Shown: piece by piece, positions 52,720-61,240 of the stretch | Position numbering within the stretch: position 1 is the first letter of the stretch | How the letters are laid out: each line of letters begins with the position of its first letter | From: Nonomuraea rubra | Lineage (GTDB): Bacteria > Actinomycetota > Actinomycetes > Streptosporangiales > Streptosporangiaceae | Reading direction: 5' to 3' | Assembly: GCF_014207985.1 (NCBI RefSeq) | Contig: NZ_JACHMI010000001.1 | Span: 6,679,001 to 6,743,000 of the forward strand | DNA: 64,000 nt | The notes under the pieces: generated by a model | The model's database searches: none | Told to the model about the DNA's origin: nothing | What the model saw: the letters and a program-made list of their open reading frames with translations, nothing else | Translations under genes and position numbers: made by a program

Positions 52720-54371
52720 GGGTGCTCCTGTCGTCGGGCTGAGGTACGAAATCGTTCGTAGAGGGGCAGGTAGGCGGCCTGGAGCCCGGGGTCGGGCGGC
52801 AGGCGTTCCGCGGGCAGCACGGGCACGCCGTCCAGCGAGCCGCCCGCCTGCCCGGCGATGAGCGCGGCGCCGGCGCAGACGGCGTCGTCGGCCCGCACCA
52901 CCTGGACGGGCACCGGCGAGACGGCCGCCTTGACCCGCATCCAGAGCGGGATCCTGACCTGGCCGCCGAACACGGCCACGCTCCGGGGGGTGGTGCCGGT
53001 CAGGGTGGTGAGCTCGTCGAGGGTCCAGCGGGTGTGCAGGCAGGTGCCCTCGATGGCGGCCGCGAGCAGGTCGCCGGGGCCGTGACCGGTGGCGATCCCG
53101 GACCACGCCATCCGCCGGCCCCGGTCGGGCGCGGGGGCCACCCGGCCGCGCAGGTACGGCTCGACGACGATCCCGGTCGGCAACCGCACCCCCGCCAGCA
53201 ACCCGGGCAACGCCGCATACCCACCGGGCCCGCTCGCACCACTGACGTCATCACCGCCGCCCCCACCCTCCGGGCCCGCGCCACCGATGACCGCCCTGGC
53301 ATCGGGGCCGGAGTGGGTGGTGGCGGGGCCAGCGGTGATGTCGCCGGAGGTGGCGGCGCCGGCAGCGTGGGTGGCAGGCGTGGCACTGATGAGTTGCATG
53401 GCGCATGTGGCGAGAGTGGCAGGAGTGGCAGACGTGGCGAGGGTGGCCGGAGTGGCGGGGGCGAGGAGGCTGAGGAGCCAGTCCACCACCGCGCCGCTGG
53501 TCGGCAGCCCGCCCACCACCACCGTCCCGGCCCCGTCCAGCGACGGATCCGCCGTCACCCCCAGCGCCAGCCCCGCCCCAGGCTCCGGCCGCACCGCCGA
53601 CGGCACCATCACCGCCTCGGCCGTCCCCAGCGAGTCCGCCACGTCCCCCGGCCGCCGCACCCCCGCCGCCCACGCCCCCACCGCGTGATCGTGTCCGGCG
53701 ATCACCACCGGCGTGCCGGGCAGCACGCCGGCGATGCGCGCCACCACCCCGCCGACCGGCTCCACCGCGGGCTGGACGGCGGGCAGCCGCACGTCGCTGA
53801 GCCCGGCCAGGGCGAGCAGTTCCGCGTCGTACTCGCCGGCCGCGACGTGGTAGCCCAGCGTGCGCGCCGCCAGCGTGGCGTGCGTGCGCAACACCCCGGT
53901 GAGCGCGTACGCGACCACGTCCGGCACGCTCGCCCACCACCGCATGGACCGGAACACCTCCGGCGCACGGCCACGCAGCCACAGCCACTTGGCCAGCGGC
54001 GCCTTGGCGTCGGCCCACCGCCCGGTACGCGCGTACAGGGTCCCGGCGTCCAGGCCCAGCTCTGCGATCTCGGCCGCGCCCCGGGGATCGTTCCACCACA
54101 GCAGCGGGGTGAGCGCCTGCCCGGACCGGTCGAGCGGCACGCCGGTCTCGGCCATACCGGCGATCCCGATCGCCGCGGGGGCGCGCCCGGCCCGTTCGGC
54201 GCACTCCTCGAGCCCTCGCGTCACGGCGGCGACGAGCGCGGGCAGGTCGCGGGGCGTGGCCTGCCGCGTGGCGGCGGCGCAGCCGCCGCGGTCGTCGAAG
54301 AAGCCCACCTTGACGTGGGTGGTGCCCACGTCGATCCCGGCGGTGAGTGCCCGCGGCGTTCCCGGCGTCAT
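52716..54371 (-). CDS. FGGY-family carbohydrate kinase with low-complexity insertion
   Basis: 551 residues from ATG 54371. TAGIDVGTTHVKVGFFDD is the phosphate-1 motif, LWWNDPRGAAEIAEL the substrate region, and VVIAGHDHAVGAWAAG and ADSLGTAEAV follow. About 78 residues (53225-53460) built of ATPATLATSATP-type repeats and a Gly-rich tract interrupt the second domain between LLSLLAP and YAALPGLLAG. The C-terminal FGGQVRIPLWMRVKA and DDAVCAGAALIAG are normal. It likely makes the ketose phosphate for the coupled aldolase. Divergent from DeoR. Confidence 0.88.
   Translation of the reverse strand: MTPGTPRALTAGIDVGTTHVKVGFFDDRGGCAAATRQATPRDLPALVAAVTRGLEECAERAGRAPAAIGIAGMAETGVPLDRSGQALTPLLWWNDPRGAAEIAELGLDAGTLYARTGRWADAKAPLAKWLWLRGRAPEVFRSMRWWASVPDVVAYALTGVLRTHATLAARTLGYHVAAGEYDAELLALAGLSDVRLPAVQPAVEPVGGVVARIAGVLPGTPVVIAGHDHAVGAWAAGVRRPGDVADSLGTAEAVMVPSAVRPEPGAGLALGVTADPSLDGAGTVVVGGLPTSGAVVDWLLSLLAPATPATLATSATPATLATCAMQLISATPATHAAGAATSGDITAGPATTHSGPDARAVIGGAGPEGGGGGDDVSGASGPGGYAALPGLLAGVRLPTGIVVEPYLRGRVAPAPDRGRRMAWSGIATGHGPGDLLAAAIEGTCLHTRWTLDELTTLTGTTPRSVAVFGGQVRIPLWMRVKAAVSPVPVQVVRADDAVCAGAALIAGQAGGSLDGVPVLPAERLPPDPGLQAAYLPLYERFRTSARRQEHP
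53225..53460 (-). repeat. Degenerate repeat insertion inside the kinase gene
   Basis: The stretch consists of imperfect copies of GTGGCGAGAGTGGCAGG-like units (coding strand ACPxTLATxATPAT) followed by a Gly-rich tract. FGGY kinases normally have no such segment at this position. The frame is preserved. Confidence 0.75.
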
Positions 54372-54391
54372 GTTGTCACTATAAGTCCAGA

Positions 54392-54413
54392 AGTTGGCGG
54401 AAAAGTGCCAACT
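54392..54413. promoter_or_regulatory. Candidate DeoR operator
   Basis: AGTTGGC (54392-54398) and GCCAACT (54407-54413) are perfect 7-base arms around eight bases. They lie between the divergent kinase and DeoR starts, 20 bases from the DeoR ATG. Confidence 0.6.
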
Positions 54414-54432
54414 CTTGAGTCATAATGCTCAT

Positions 54433-55194
54433 ATGAGCAGCGAAGGCACCCTCCGCTACACCTCGGCCCCGCACCGCCGCGAGGCGATCCTGCGCCGCAT
54501 CGAGCTGGACGGGTACGTCGCCGCCGCCGACCTGGTCACCCACCTGGGCGTCTCCCCCAACACAATCCGCCGCGACCTGCGCAGGCTGGCCAGCGAGGGC
54601 CTGATCAGGGCCGTACGCGGCGGCGCCACGGCGGCGGACGCGACCGCCCCGCCCTTCGCCGACCGCTCGGCCCAGGCCGCCGAGGCCAAGCGCGCGATCG
54701 CGGCCGCCGCCGTCGAGCACGTCGAGCCGGGCACGGCCGTGGCGCTGGACTCGGGCACCACGACCCTGGAGATCGCCAAGCTGCTGCCCGCCGGCGCCGG
54801 TCTCACGGTGATCACCCACTCGCTGCCCGCCATCGCCGTCCTGGCCCCCCGCCCGGACATCACGCTCATCGGCATCGGCGGCCAGTACGGCAGGGACACC
54901 CGCTCCTTCGGCGGCCCCGAGACCCTGGCGGCGCTGGAGCACCTGAGCGTGCGCACGCTGTTCCTGGCCGCCACCGCGCTCGACGGCTCGGGCGTGTACG
55001 GGGCGACGCCGTACGAGGCCGAGACCAAGCGGCGCCTCATCTCCATCGCCCGCAGGACGGTCGTCGTGGGCGACGCGCGCAAGTTCGCGCTGAGCGCCCC
55101 CATCCGGGTGTGCGGCTGGGAGGCGGCCGAGCGCCTGGTGACGGACGGCGTCCCGGCGGGCTTCGCGGGCGTCAGGGTGCAGCTCGCGCCATAG
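54433..55194 (+). CDS. DeoR-family sugar regulator
   Basis: 253 residues from ATG 54433. The DeoR helix-turn-helix is GYVAAADLVTHLGVSPNTIR followed by RDLRRLASEGLIRAVRGGA. The phospho-sugar domain has DSGTTTLEIAKLL, GIGGQYGRDTRSFGGPE and VVVGDARKFALSAPIRVC. DeoR proteins typically repress kinase-aldolase operons and respond to a sugar phosphate, which fits the divergent three-gene unit. Confidence 0.9.
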   Translation: MSSEGTLRYTSAPHRREAILRRIELDGYVAAADLVTHLGVSPNTIRRDLRRLASEGLIRAVRGGATAADATAPPFADRSAQAAEAKRAIAAAAVEHVEPGTAVALDSGTTTLEIAKLLPAGAGLTVITHSLPAIAVLAPRPDITLIGIGGQYGRDTRSFGGPETLAALEHLSVRTLFLAATALDGSGVYGATPYEAETKRRLISIARRTVVVGDARKFALSAPIRVCGWEAAERLVTDGVPAGFAGVRVQLAP

Positions 55195-55325
55195 GTGAAC
55201 TCGCCAAACGACTCCGCCGGCACGGCCTCGAAGGCGATCGCCTTTTCCCATAACGCCTTTCAAATCAGCCCCGCGCGAGCCGGGGCGCATTCCTGAATGC
55301 CAGGAAACCGGCAGGAAACACCTTC

Positions 55326-55355
55326 TTGACAAACCTCACGAGCGCCCAATACTCT
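55326..55355 (+). promoter_or_regulatory. Sigma70-type promoter of the pectin lyase gene
   Basis: TTGACA (55326-55331) and TACTCT (55350-55355) with an 18-base spacer lie 43 bases upstream of the ATG at 55398. It is the clearest consensus-like promoter in the window. The LacI-type palindrome follows it directly. Confidence 0.65.
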
Positions 55356-55365
55356 CCAGCCAAAA

Positions 55366-55379
55366 TTTAATCGATTCAA
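55366..55379. promoter_or_regulatory. LacI-type operator candidate
   Basis: TTTAATCGATTCAA is palindromic around AATCGATT, the CG-centred form preferred by LacI-family repressors. It lies just downstream of the predicted -10, where a repressor would block initiation of the lyase gene. Confidence 0.6.
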
Positions 55380-55397
55380 TCAAGCGGAGCTCGTCAC

Positions 55398-57710
55398 ATG
55401 AGACCCCCCAGCAGCATCCGCCGCGCGTTAGCCTCAGGTCTGGCAGCCTTGCTCTGCCTGCCGATCACGGCACTGCCCGCGTCCGCCGACACCCAGGGCC
55501 GCCACCGTGACGGCATCAGGCTCGAGCACCTCGACCGCGGCCTGGTCGCGGCCTCCACCAGCGAAGGCGTCTTCCTGAGCTGGCGTCTCCTCGGCGACGA
55601 GGTGACCGGCGCGGGCGCCACGGGCATGACGGGCGCCGACTTCCGCGTGTACCGCGACGGCCGCCCGATCGCCACGGTGACCGACAGCACCAACTACCGC
55701 GACCCCGCCGGCACGGCCGCGTCCGAGTACCGGGTCGCCCCGATCGTGAAGGGCCGCGAGGGCCGCCGCAGCGCTGTGGCGAAGCCTTGGATTAAAACGT
55801 TTTATGACCTTCCGCTGAAGAAGCCGGCCGACGGGGTGACCCCCATGGGCGAGGCGTACACGTACGCCGCCAACGACCTCAGCGTCGGCGACGTGGACGG
55901 CGACGGCCAGTACGAGTACGTGGTCAAGTGGGACCCGTCGAACTCCAAGGACGTCTCGCAGCGCGGCTACACCGGCAACACCTACCTGGACACGTACGAG
56001 CTGGACGGCACCCTGCGCTGGCGGCTCGACCTGGGCGTGAACATCCGCTCAGGCGCCCACTACACGCAGTTCCTGGTCTACGACTTCGACGGCGACGGCC
56101 GCTCGGAGACGATGCTCAAGACCGCCCCCGGCACGAAGATCATCCGCTACGGCTCCGACGGCCGGGTGGTGTCCGAGCGCTACGTCACGATGCCGCGCGA
56201 AGACCTCAAGGCCGGATACGCCAACACCGACGACTACCGGAAGAGTGCCGCAGACTATTTCGACCACGTTGTTGAAATGTTCGCGAAATGGCACGAGCAC
56301 CCGGAGGTCGTCGCCGGGCGCTGGCCGGCCACGCTGGAAGAGGCGTTCGGGATCCCGAAGAAGTACGCCTACCCGCTCTCGCAGGCCGACGCGACCGAGC
56401 TGGCGAACTACTTCGTCGACGTCTACGCGCCGGCCCGCAGCGGCAACAACCGGCTGCGGGAGTTCAACGGGTTCGTCCTGACCGGCCCCGAGTACCTGTC
56501 GGTGTTCGACGGCGCCACCGGGCGCGAGCTGCAGACGATCCACTACAAGCCCGGGCGGGGCGACGACGGCCTGTTGTGGGGCGACTACGCGATGGCCAGG
56601 GTCGAGCCGGGCAACCGGGTGGACCGCTTCCTGTCGTCGGTCGCCTACCTCGACGGCAAGCGCCCGTCGGCGGTCTTCGCGCGCGGCTACTACACGCGTA
56701 CCACTCTGGTCGCCTACGACTGGAACGGCAGGCGACTCAAGGAGCGCTGGTACGTCGACAGCGGCCACGCCCCGATGTCCAACCCGTTCAACGCGGGCCC
56801 GCACGGCGTGGACGGCACCAACCCCGAGTACGCCAAGCTCACCACCCAGGGCTTCCACTCGATGAGCGTCGCCGACGTGGACGCCGACGGCAGGCAGGAG
56901 ATCGTCTACGGCGCCGCCACCATCGACGACGACGGCGACCTGCTCTACTCGTCCTTTGCGCAGGCCCCTCCGGAAAGCGCCTTCCCAGGTCAGAACATCC
57001 GGCTCGGCCACGGCGACGCCATCCACGTGGGCGACTTCGACCCCGACCGGCCCGGCCTGGAGATCTGGACGGTGCACGAGGGCGGCCGCTCGGCCCCGTA
57101 CGGCTGGGCGCTGCGCGACGCGGCCACCGGCCAGGTCGTCCACGGCGGCTACAGCGGCGTGGACACCGGCCGCGGCATGACCGGCGACATCGACCCGGAC
57201 ATCCGCGGCGTCGAGAGCTGGTCGTCGATGCCGCCCGACCAGACCGTCCAGGCGGGCCTGTGGTCGGCGCGCGGCGAGTACCTGGGCAGGAACGCGCCCG
57301 GCACGAACATGAGCATCCGCTGGGCCGCCGACATGACCACCCAGCTCGTCAACGGCACCGCCACCACCGTCCTGCAGACGCCGACGATCGACGACTACCG
57401 GCGCGGCACGGTGCTGACCGCCGAGGGCACGCTCACCAACAACTGGACGAAGGGCAACCCTGGCCTGGTGGCCGACGTGTTCGGGGACTGGCGCGAGGAA
57501 CTGCTGGTCCGCACCGCCGACAGCGGCGCGATCCGGATGTTCGTCAGCACCGAGCTGACCGACCGCAAGCTGTACACGCTGATGCACGACCCGCAGTACC
57601 GGGTGGAGGTGGCCAGGCAGCAGACCGGCTACAACCAGCCCGCCTACCCGAGCTTCTACTTCGGCTCGGACATCGACTGGTCGAAGGTCCCCGTACCCGG
57701 CCGCAAGTGA
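55398..57710 (+). CDS. Secreted rhamnogalacturonan lyase, PL11 type
   Basis: 770 residues with a signal peptide (GLAALLCLPITALPASA). The N-terminal fibronectin-like part (EHLDRGLVAASTSEGVFLSW, LLGDEVTGAG) and the eight-bladed propeller with DxDGDG calcium loops (VGDVDGDGQYEYVVKWDPSN, YDFDGDGRSETMLKTAPG, DVFGDWREELLVRTADSG) are hallmarks of PL11 lyases such as YesW. It cleaves the rhamnogalacturonan I backbone by beta-elimination outside the cell. Controlled by the promoter and LacI-type site just upstream; followed by a strong terminator. Confidence 0.95.
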   Translation: MRPPSSIRRALASGLAALLCLPITALPASADTQGRHRDGIRLEHLDRGLVAASTSEGVFLSWRLLGDEVTGAGATGMTGADFRVYRDGRPIATVTDSTNYRDPAGTAASEYRVAPIVKGREGRRSAVAKPWIKTFYDLPLKKPADGVTPMGEAYTYAANDLSVGDVDGDGQYEYVVKWDPSNSKDVSQRGYTGNTYLDTYELDGTLRWRLDLGVNIRSGAHYTQFLVYDFDGDGRSETMLKTAPGTKIIRYGSDGRVVSERYVTMPREDLKAGYANTDDYRKSAADYFDHVVEMFAKWHEHPEVVAGRWPATLEEAFGIPKKYAYPLSQADATELANYFVDVYAPARSGNNRLREFNGFVLTGPEYLSVFDGATGRELQTIHYKPGRGDDGLLWGDYAMARVEPGNRVDRFLSSVAYLDGKRPSAVFARGYYTRTTLVAYDWNGRRLKERWYVDSGHAPMSNPFNAGPHGVDGTNPEYAKLTTQGFHSMSVADVDADGRQEIVYGAATIDDDGDLLYSSFAQAPPESAFPGQNIRLGHGDAIHVGDFDPDRPGLEIWTVHEGGRSAPYGWALRDAATGQVVHGGYSGVDTGRGMTGDIDPDIRGVESWSSMPPDQTVQAGLWSARGEYLGRNAPGTNMSIRWAADMTTQLVNGTATTVLQTPTIDDYRRGTVLTAEGTLTNNWTKGNPGLVADVFGDWREELLVRTADSGAIRMFVSTELTDRKLYTLMHDPQYRVEVARQQTGYNQPAYPSFYFGSDIDWSKVPVPGRK

Positions 57711-57718
57711 TCTGACAG

Positions 57719-57746
57719 CGAGGGCCGGCCACGAGGCCGGCCCTCG
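57719..57746 (+). terminator. Strong hairpin between convergent genes
   Basis: CGAGGGCCGGCC (57719-57730) and GGCCGGCCCTCG (57735-57746) are perfect 12-base arms with an ACGA loop, placed 8 bases after the lyase stop. It can serve both the lyase and the convergent kinase gene. Confidence 0.85.
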
Positions 57747-57749
57747 GTG

Positions 57750-58700
57750 TCACGCCTGGAAGCCTCCGGCGAACGGCGTCTCACGCCACTGGGCGATGGC
57801 CGGTTTCACGTAGTCCAGCAGCACGGGCAGTTGCGGCACGAGCGCGAGGACGGCGACCGCCCGCAGCATGCCGACGGCGTTGACGAAGGCCATCACGTCC
57901 GCGTCCAGCGGCCTCATGCCGTTGTGCTCGGCGCGGCGGTTGTAGGCGGCCTCGTACTCGGGCCCGAGCGCGGCCAGGTCCCACTCGACGGGGCCCAGGG
58001 TGACCAGCTCGAAGTCGGAGTAGAGGTCGCCCTCCACCCCCAGGAAGATGTTCGCGGGCGGGGAGTCGCCGTGAACGGGCTGGAGGCCGATCCCCGGGAA
58101 CGCGTTCTCGAACGCGGCACGGGAGCGTACGACGGGCTCCAGGACCTGCCACTCGCGGCGCGCGCGGTCCAGGTCGGCAGGGTCGATGAGGTCGGGACGC
58201 TCCGCGAGCATTTCGAGACTATCCGTGACGAAGTGCGGCTCCGCCGCGGACAGGAACTCCAGCTCGCCGGGGTACGCGCGCATCGCGGCGTGCAGGTCGG
58301 CGGCGCTCGCCGCGTTCGCCACGTAGTCGGGCTCCCTGTCCCGGTCCTCCTCGACGAACTGCCAGAACGTCATCGAGAAGCCGTCACGCCGGACGGGCTC
58401 CGGCGGCACCAGCGGGCTCGGCGGGATCACGGGAGTCCCCCGGTCCGCGAGCCACCGTGACACGTCCAGCTCCGCCCGCTGGCGGCGGGCCAGGAAGCCG
58501 GGGTCCGTGCCGGGCGGCAGCACGGTGGGGACCCGGGCCACGACCGGTGCGGGCGCCAGGTGGACGACGACCGAGAACAGGTCATGGACCACCCTGGCGT
58601 CCGTCACGGTGAGGCCGAGGTCGCGGCCCGCCCCGGTGGCGGCGTCGAGGGCGGCGGCGGTGCGGCGGGCCAGGTGGGACGGTGTCAGATCATCGGTCAT
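57750..58700 (-). CDS. Aminoglycoside-phosphotransferase-like kinase
   Basis: 316 residues from ATG 58700. The catalytic loop reads VHGDSPPANIFLG (HGDxxxxN) and the metal-binding SDFELVTLGPVEWDLA follows. APVVARVPTVLPPG marks the nucleotide-binding N-lobe. The family includes antibiotic, choline and homoserine kinases, and resistance cannot be inferred. It is not linked to other genes. Confidence 0.82.
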   Translation of the reverse strand: MTDDLTPSHLARRTAAALDAATGAGRDLGLTVTDARVVHDLFSVVVHLAPAPVVARVPTVLPPGTDPGFLARRQRAELDVSRWLADRGTPVIPPSPLVPPEPVRRDGFSMTFWQFVEEDRDREPDYVANAASAADLHAAMRAYPGELEFLSAAEPHFVTDSLEMLAERPDLIDPADLDRARREWQVLEPVVRSRAAFENAFPGIGLQPVHGDSPPANIFLGVEGDLYSDFELVTLGPVEWDLAALGPEYEAAYNRRAEHNGMRPLDADVMAFVNAVGMLRAVAVLALVPQLPVLLDYVKPAIAQWRETPFAGGFQA

Positions 58701-58762
58701 CGTCCGATCGTTCCATGGCGCCGGACGTGAAATGACCGCCGGTCCGCCGTGGACACGCGAAA

Positions 58763-58790
58763 AGGGCGCCCCCCGTACGGGGAGCGCCCT
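58763..58790 (-). terminator. Rho-independent terminator of the secreted-protein gene
   Basis: AGGGCGC and GCGCCCT outer arms with CCCC/GGGG inner arms and a GTAC loop form a long stem. On the minus strand it is followed by TTTTCG, giving a canonical terminator 12 bases after the stop at 58802. Confidence 0.85.
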
Positions 58791-58801
58791 CTGCGTCGAT
58801 G

Positions 58802-59374
58802 TCAGTGGCCGGCGTTCTTGACCGACACCTGCTGGGTCATGGTGCTGTTGTCCTTCTCGGACCAGGCGCCGGTGGAGAAGGCCACCGGGAAGCTCTTCTT
58901 GCCGACACCGTCGCCCCACTTGGTCACGACGTAGTCGATCTTGATGTGGCCCTCGCCGTCGACGCCGTCCACACCCAGGGTGTCCGGGTTGAACGTGCCG
59001 CCGGTCAGCTCGGCGAAGGTCTTGGCGTCCAGGTCGAGCATGACACCACGGTTCGAGGGGTCGCCGGGACCGCGGTCACCCACGAAGAAGGGCATCTTCT
59101 TGCCCTTGTAGACCACGTAGCCCTCGGTCATGAGAGGCCAGCTCGGGCTGGCGACCAGACCCTTCTGCATGGGCTTTCCGGCGGCCGGGAGGCCGGTGTC
59201 ACCGGCGCGGCCCGAGGCGTCGTCCCAGAAGTAGGAGGCCGTGGTCGAACCCTTCAGCAGGCCCTGCTTCTGGTCGGTGTTGCCGGAGTCGGCGTGCGCC
59301 GCGGTCGAGCCAATCGTCAGCGCCGTGGCAGCGGACGCGGCGAACATGGCAATGGCACGCAGGCGAGCAGACAT
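58802..59374 (-). CDS. Secreted protein, chitosanase (GH75)-like
   Basis: 190 residues from ATG 59374 (AAGGACC upstream). The signal peptide is AIAMFAASAATALTIGSTAA then HA-DS. The mature part has TTASYFWDDASGRAGDTGLP, LMTEGYVVYKGKKMPFFVGD with RGPGDPSNRGVMLDLDA, and the segment IKIDYVVTKWGDGVGK. The GDRGP motif and order of strands resemble GH75 chitosanases and related double-psi-barrel proteins. Catalytic activity is not certain. It is monocistronic. Confidence 0.65.
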   Translation of the reverse strand: MSARLRAIAMFAASAATALTIGSTAAHADSGNTDQKQGLLKGSTTASYFWDDASGRAGDTGLPAAGKPMQKGLVASPSWPLMTEGYVVYKGKKMPFFVGDRGPGDPSNRGVMLDLDAKTFAELTGGTFNPDTLGVDGVDGEGHIKIDYVVTKWGDGVGKKSFPVAFSTGAWSEKDNSTMTQQVSVKNAGH

Positions 59375-59625
59375 AGTAAAATAAGGTCCTTTGTTAGGGG
59401 ACGGGACATGCGCCCAACGGACGTAGCCGGGCAGCACGCCGTACGGTCGCTACGTGGAGCGCAGGAGAATCCAAGGAGCCGGATTCGGGATCCGCGAGCC
59501 CTGCTCTTCCAGAGGTAAGGCGCAGGTCACTCGCTGGTAACACGCACTAAGTTACCCACCGATCCGGACAAAGGCAAACGAAACCCCATGAACCGGGCAA
59601 AGATCTACCCTGCCCGGTAAAGCGC

Positions 59626-60369
59626 TCACTGGACGTCCTTCCGCAGCACGCGCAGAACCCCTACGGCCATGGGGATGACGACCCACACCGCCACCGCCGC
59701 CGCCAGCCGCGCGGCGTCGCCCGCGCCCATGCTCCCGTCCATCAGCGCGTTGCTGGCGGTGTTCAGATCCAGCCATTCGGCCAGCGTGGCGCCCACCGGG
59801 CCGAGGCGGGTCACGAAGCTCCACAACATGGGCGTGACCAGGTAGATCACTATCGCCGCCGGCGCGTTCATCAGCAGCATGCCCATGGCCAGCCCCTCGG
59901 CGGCCGAGAGCACGGTCGTCGCCGTCCAGCCCAGCAACGGGGCCATGTCGAGCCCCCAGGTGGCCTCCACGCCCCGCACGGCAGCGGACAGGGCCGTCAT
60001 CGGCACCGCCACCAGCAGCGCCGCCAGGCACGCCAGCACGGCCGCGGCCAGCACGGGCAGGCACTGGGCCGCCAGCACCCGCCCCCGCCGGGGCTCCAGC
60101 GTGAACGTGGTGAGCGCGGTGCGGTGGCTCCACTCGCCGGTGACGGTGAGGATGCCGAGCACGGGCAGCAGCACGCCCATCGCGATCCCCGCGGTGTTCG
60201 CCAGGGTGTACAGGTCGGCCGTTCCGGTGAACAGGCCGCGGCCGGCGACGAGCGCGAGCGCGGCGGCGGCCAGGACCCCTGTCATGATCACGCTGGTGCG
60301 GGTGTCCAGCAGCTTCCTGGTCTCGACACGCAGCAGGGTGGCGAAGGGGATGCGGTGCGTGGTGGTCAT
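59626..60369 (-). CDS. ABC-2-type exporter permease
   Basis: 247 residues from ATG 60369, overlapping the ATPase stop by four bases. Six hydrophobic segments, starting with SVIMTGVLAAAALALVAG, with ILTVTGEWSHRTALTTFTLE typical of actinobacterial ABC-2 permeases. With the ATPase it makes an exporter of unknown cargo; small lipids, peptides or drugs are usual. The adjacent two-component pair is the probable controller. Confidence 0.85.
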   Translation of the reverse strand: MTTTHRIPFATLLRVETRKLLDTRTSVIMTGVLAAAALALVAGRGLFTGTADLYTLANTAGIAMGVLLPVLGILTVTGEWSHRTALTTFTLEPRRGRVLAAQCLPVLAAAVLACLAALLVAVPMTALSAAVRGVEATWGLDMAPLLGWTATTVLSAAEGLAMGMLLMNAPAAIVIYLVTPMLWSFVTRLGPVGATLAEWLDLNTASNALMDGSMGAGDAARLAAAVAVWVVIPMAVGVLRVLRKDVQ

Positions 60370-61115
60370 GCCGTTCTCCGATCGGCGTGGGAGGTGAGGT
60401 CGAGGAAGGTCTGTTCGAGGCTGCGGCCCCCGCCCAGCTCGGCGGGGGTGCCCTGGGCCAGCACCCGGCCGGCGCCGATCAGCACGATGTGATCGGCCAC
60501 CTGCTCCACCTCGTGCAGCAGGTGCGAGCTGAGCAGCACCGCGCACCCCGACCCGGCCAGGCCGCGCAGCAGCTCGCGCATCCACTGGATGCCCTGCGGG
60601 TCCAGGCCGTTGGCCGGCTCGTCCAGGATGAGCGCCCTGGGCCGCCCGAGCAGGGCGTGGCCGATGCCGAGGCGCTGCCGCATGCCCAGCGAGTAGCCGC
60701 CGACGGCCTGCCTGCCCTCCTTGCCGGTCAGGCCCACCAGCTCCAGCACCTCGTCCACGCGCGACCTGGGCAGGCCGAGCATCATGGCGCCCAGGGTGAG
60801 CACCTCCCGCCCGCTGCGGCCGGGGTGGCGGGCACCGGCGTCGAGCAGCGTGCCGACGTCGTACGCGGGGCGCTCCAGCTCCGCGTACGGCCGCCCGAGC
60901 ACGATGGCCGAGCCCGAGGTGGGGCGGCAGAGCCCGGCCAGGATGCGCATGGCCGTCGATTTGCCCGCGCCGTTGGGCCCGAGGAAGCCCGTCACGGTGC
61001 CGGGCGGGACCGTGAAGGACACCTCGTCCAGCGCCCTGGTCCCCTTGTACGTCTTGGTGACGCGATGGAATTCGATCACGGGGGCAAGTCCATCGGAAAC
61101 GCCGCCCCGGCTCAT
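60366..61115 (-). CDS. ABC exporter ATPase (CcmA/DrrA type)
   Basis: About 249 residues if ATG 61115 is used; GTG 61079 (VIEFHRVTKTY) is also plausible. Walker A GFLGPNGAGKSTAMRILAG, signature GGYSLGMRQRLGIGHALLGR and Walker B ALILDEPANGLDPQG are complete. It is divergent from a histidine kinase gene with about 125 bases between starts. It energises the overlapping permease. Confidence 0.88.
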   Translation of the reverse strand: MSRGGVSDGLAPVIEFHRVTKTYKGTRALDEVSFTVPPGTVTGFLGPNGAGKSTAMRILAGLCRPTSGSAIVLGRPYAELERPAYDVGTLLDAGARHPGRSGREVLTLGAMMLGLPRSRVDEVLELVGLTGKEGRQAVGGYSLGMRQRLGIGHALLGRPRALILDEPANGLDPQGIQWMRELLRGLAGSGCAVLLSSHLLHEVEQVADHIVLIGAGRVLAQGTPAELGGGRSLEQTFLDLTSHADRRTA

Positions 61116-61240
61116 CAAGCCTGGGTCGACGGTTTCCGTCCCCAGGGCTGCCCCGCCGCCCGCGAACATGGACCACGGTCTGCATCGAGGTGGACCTGGG
61201 GAGCTAAAGCGCAGGCCAAGTGGTCTCTAGGCTGGAGTCC

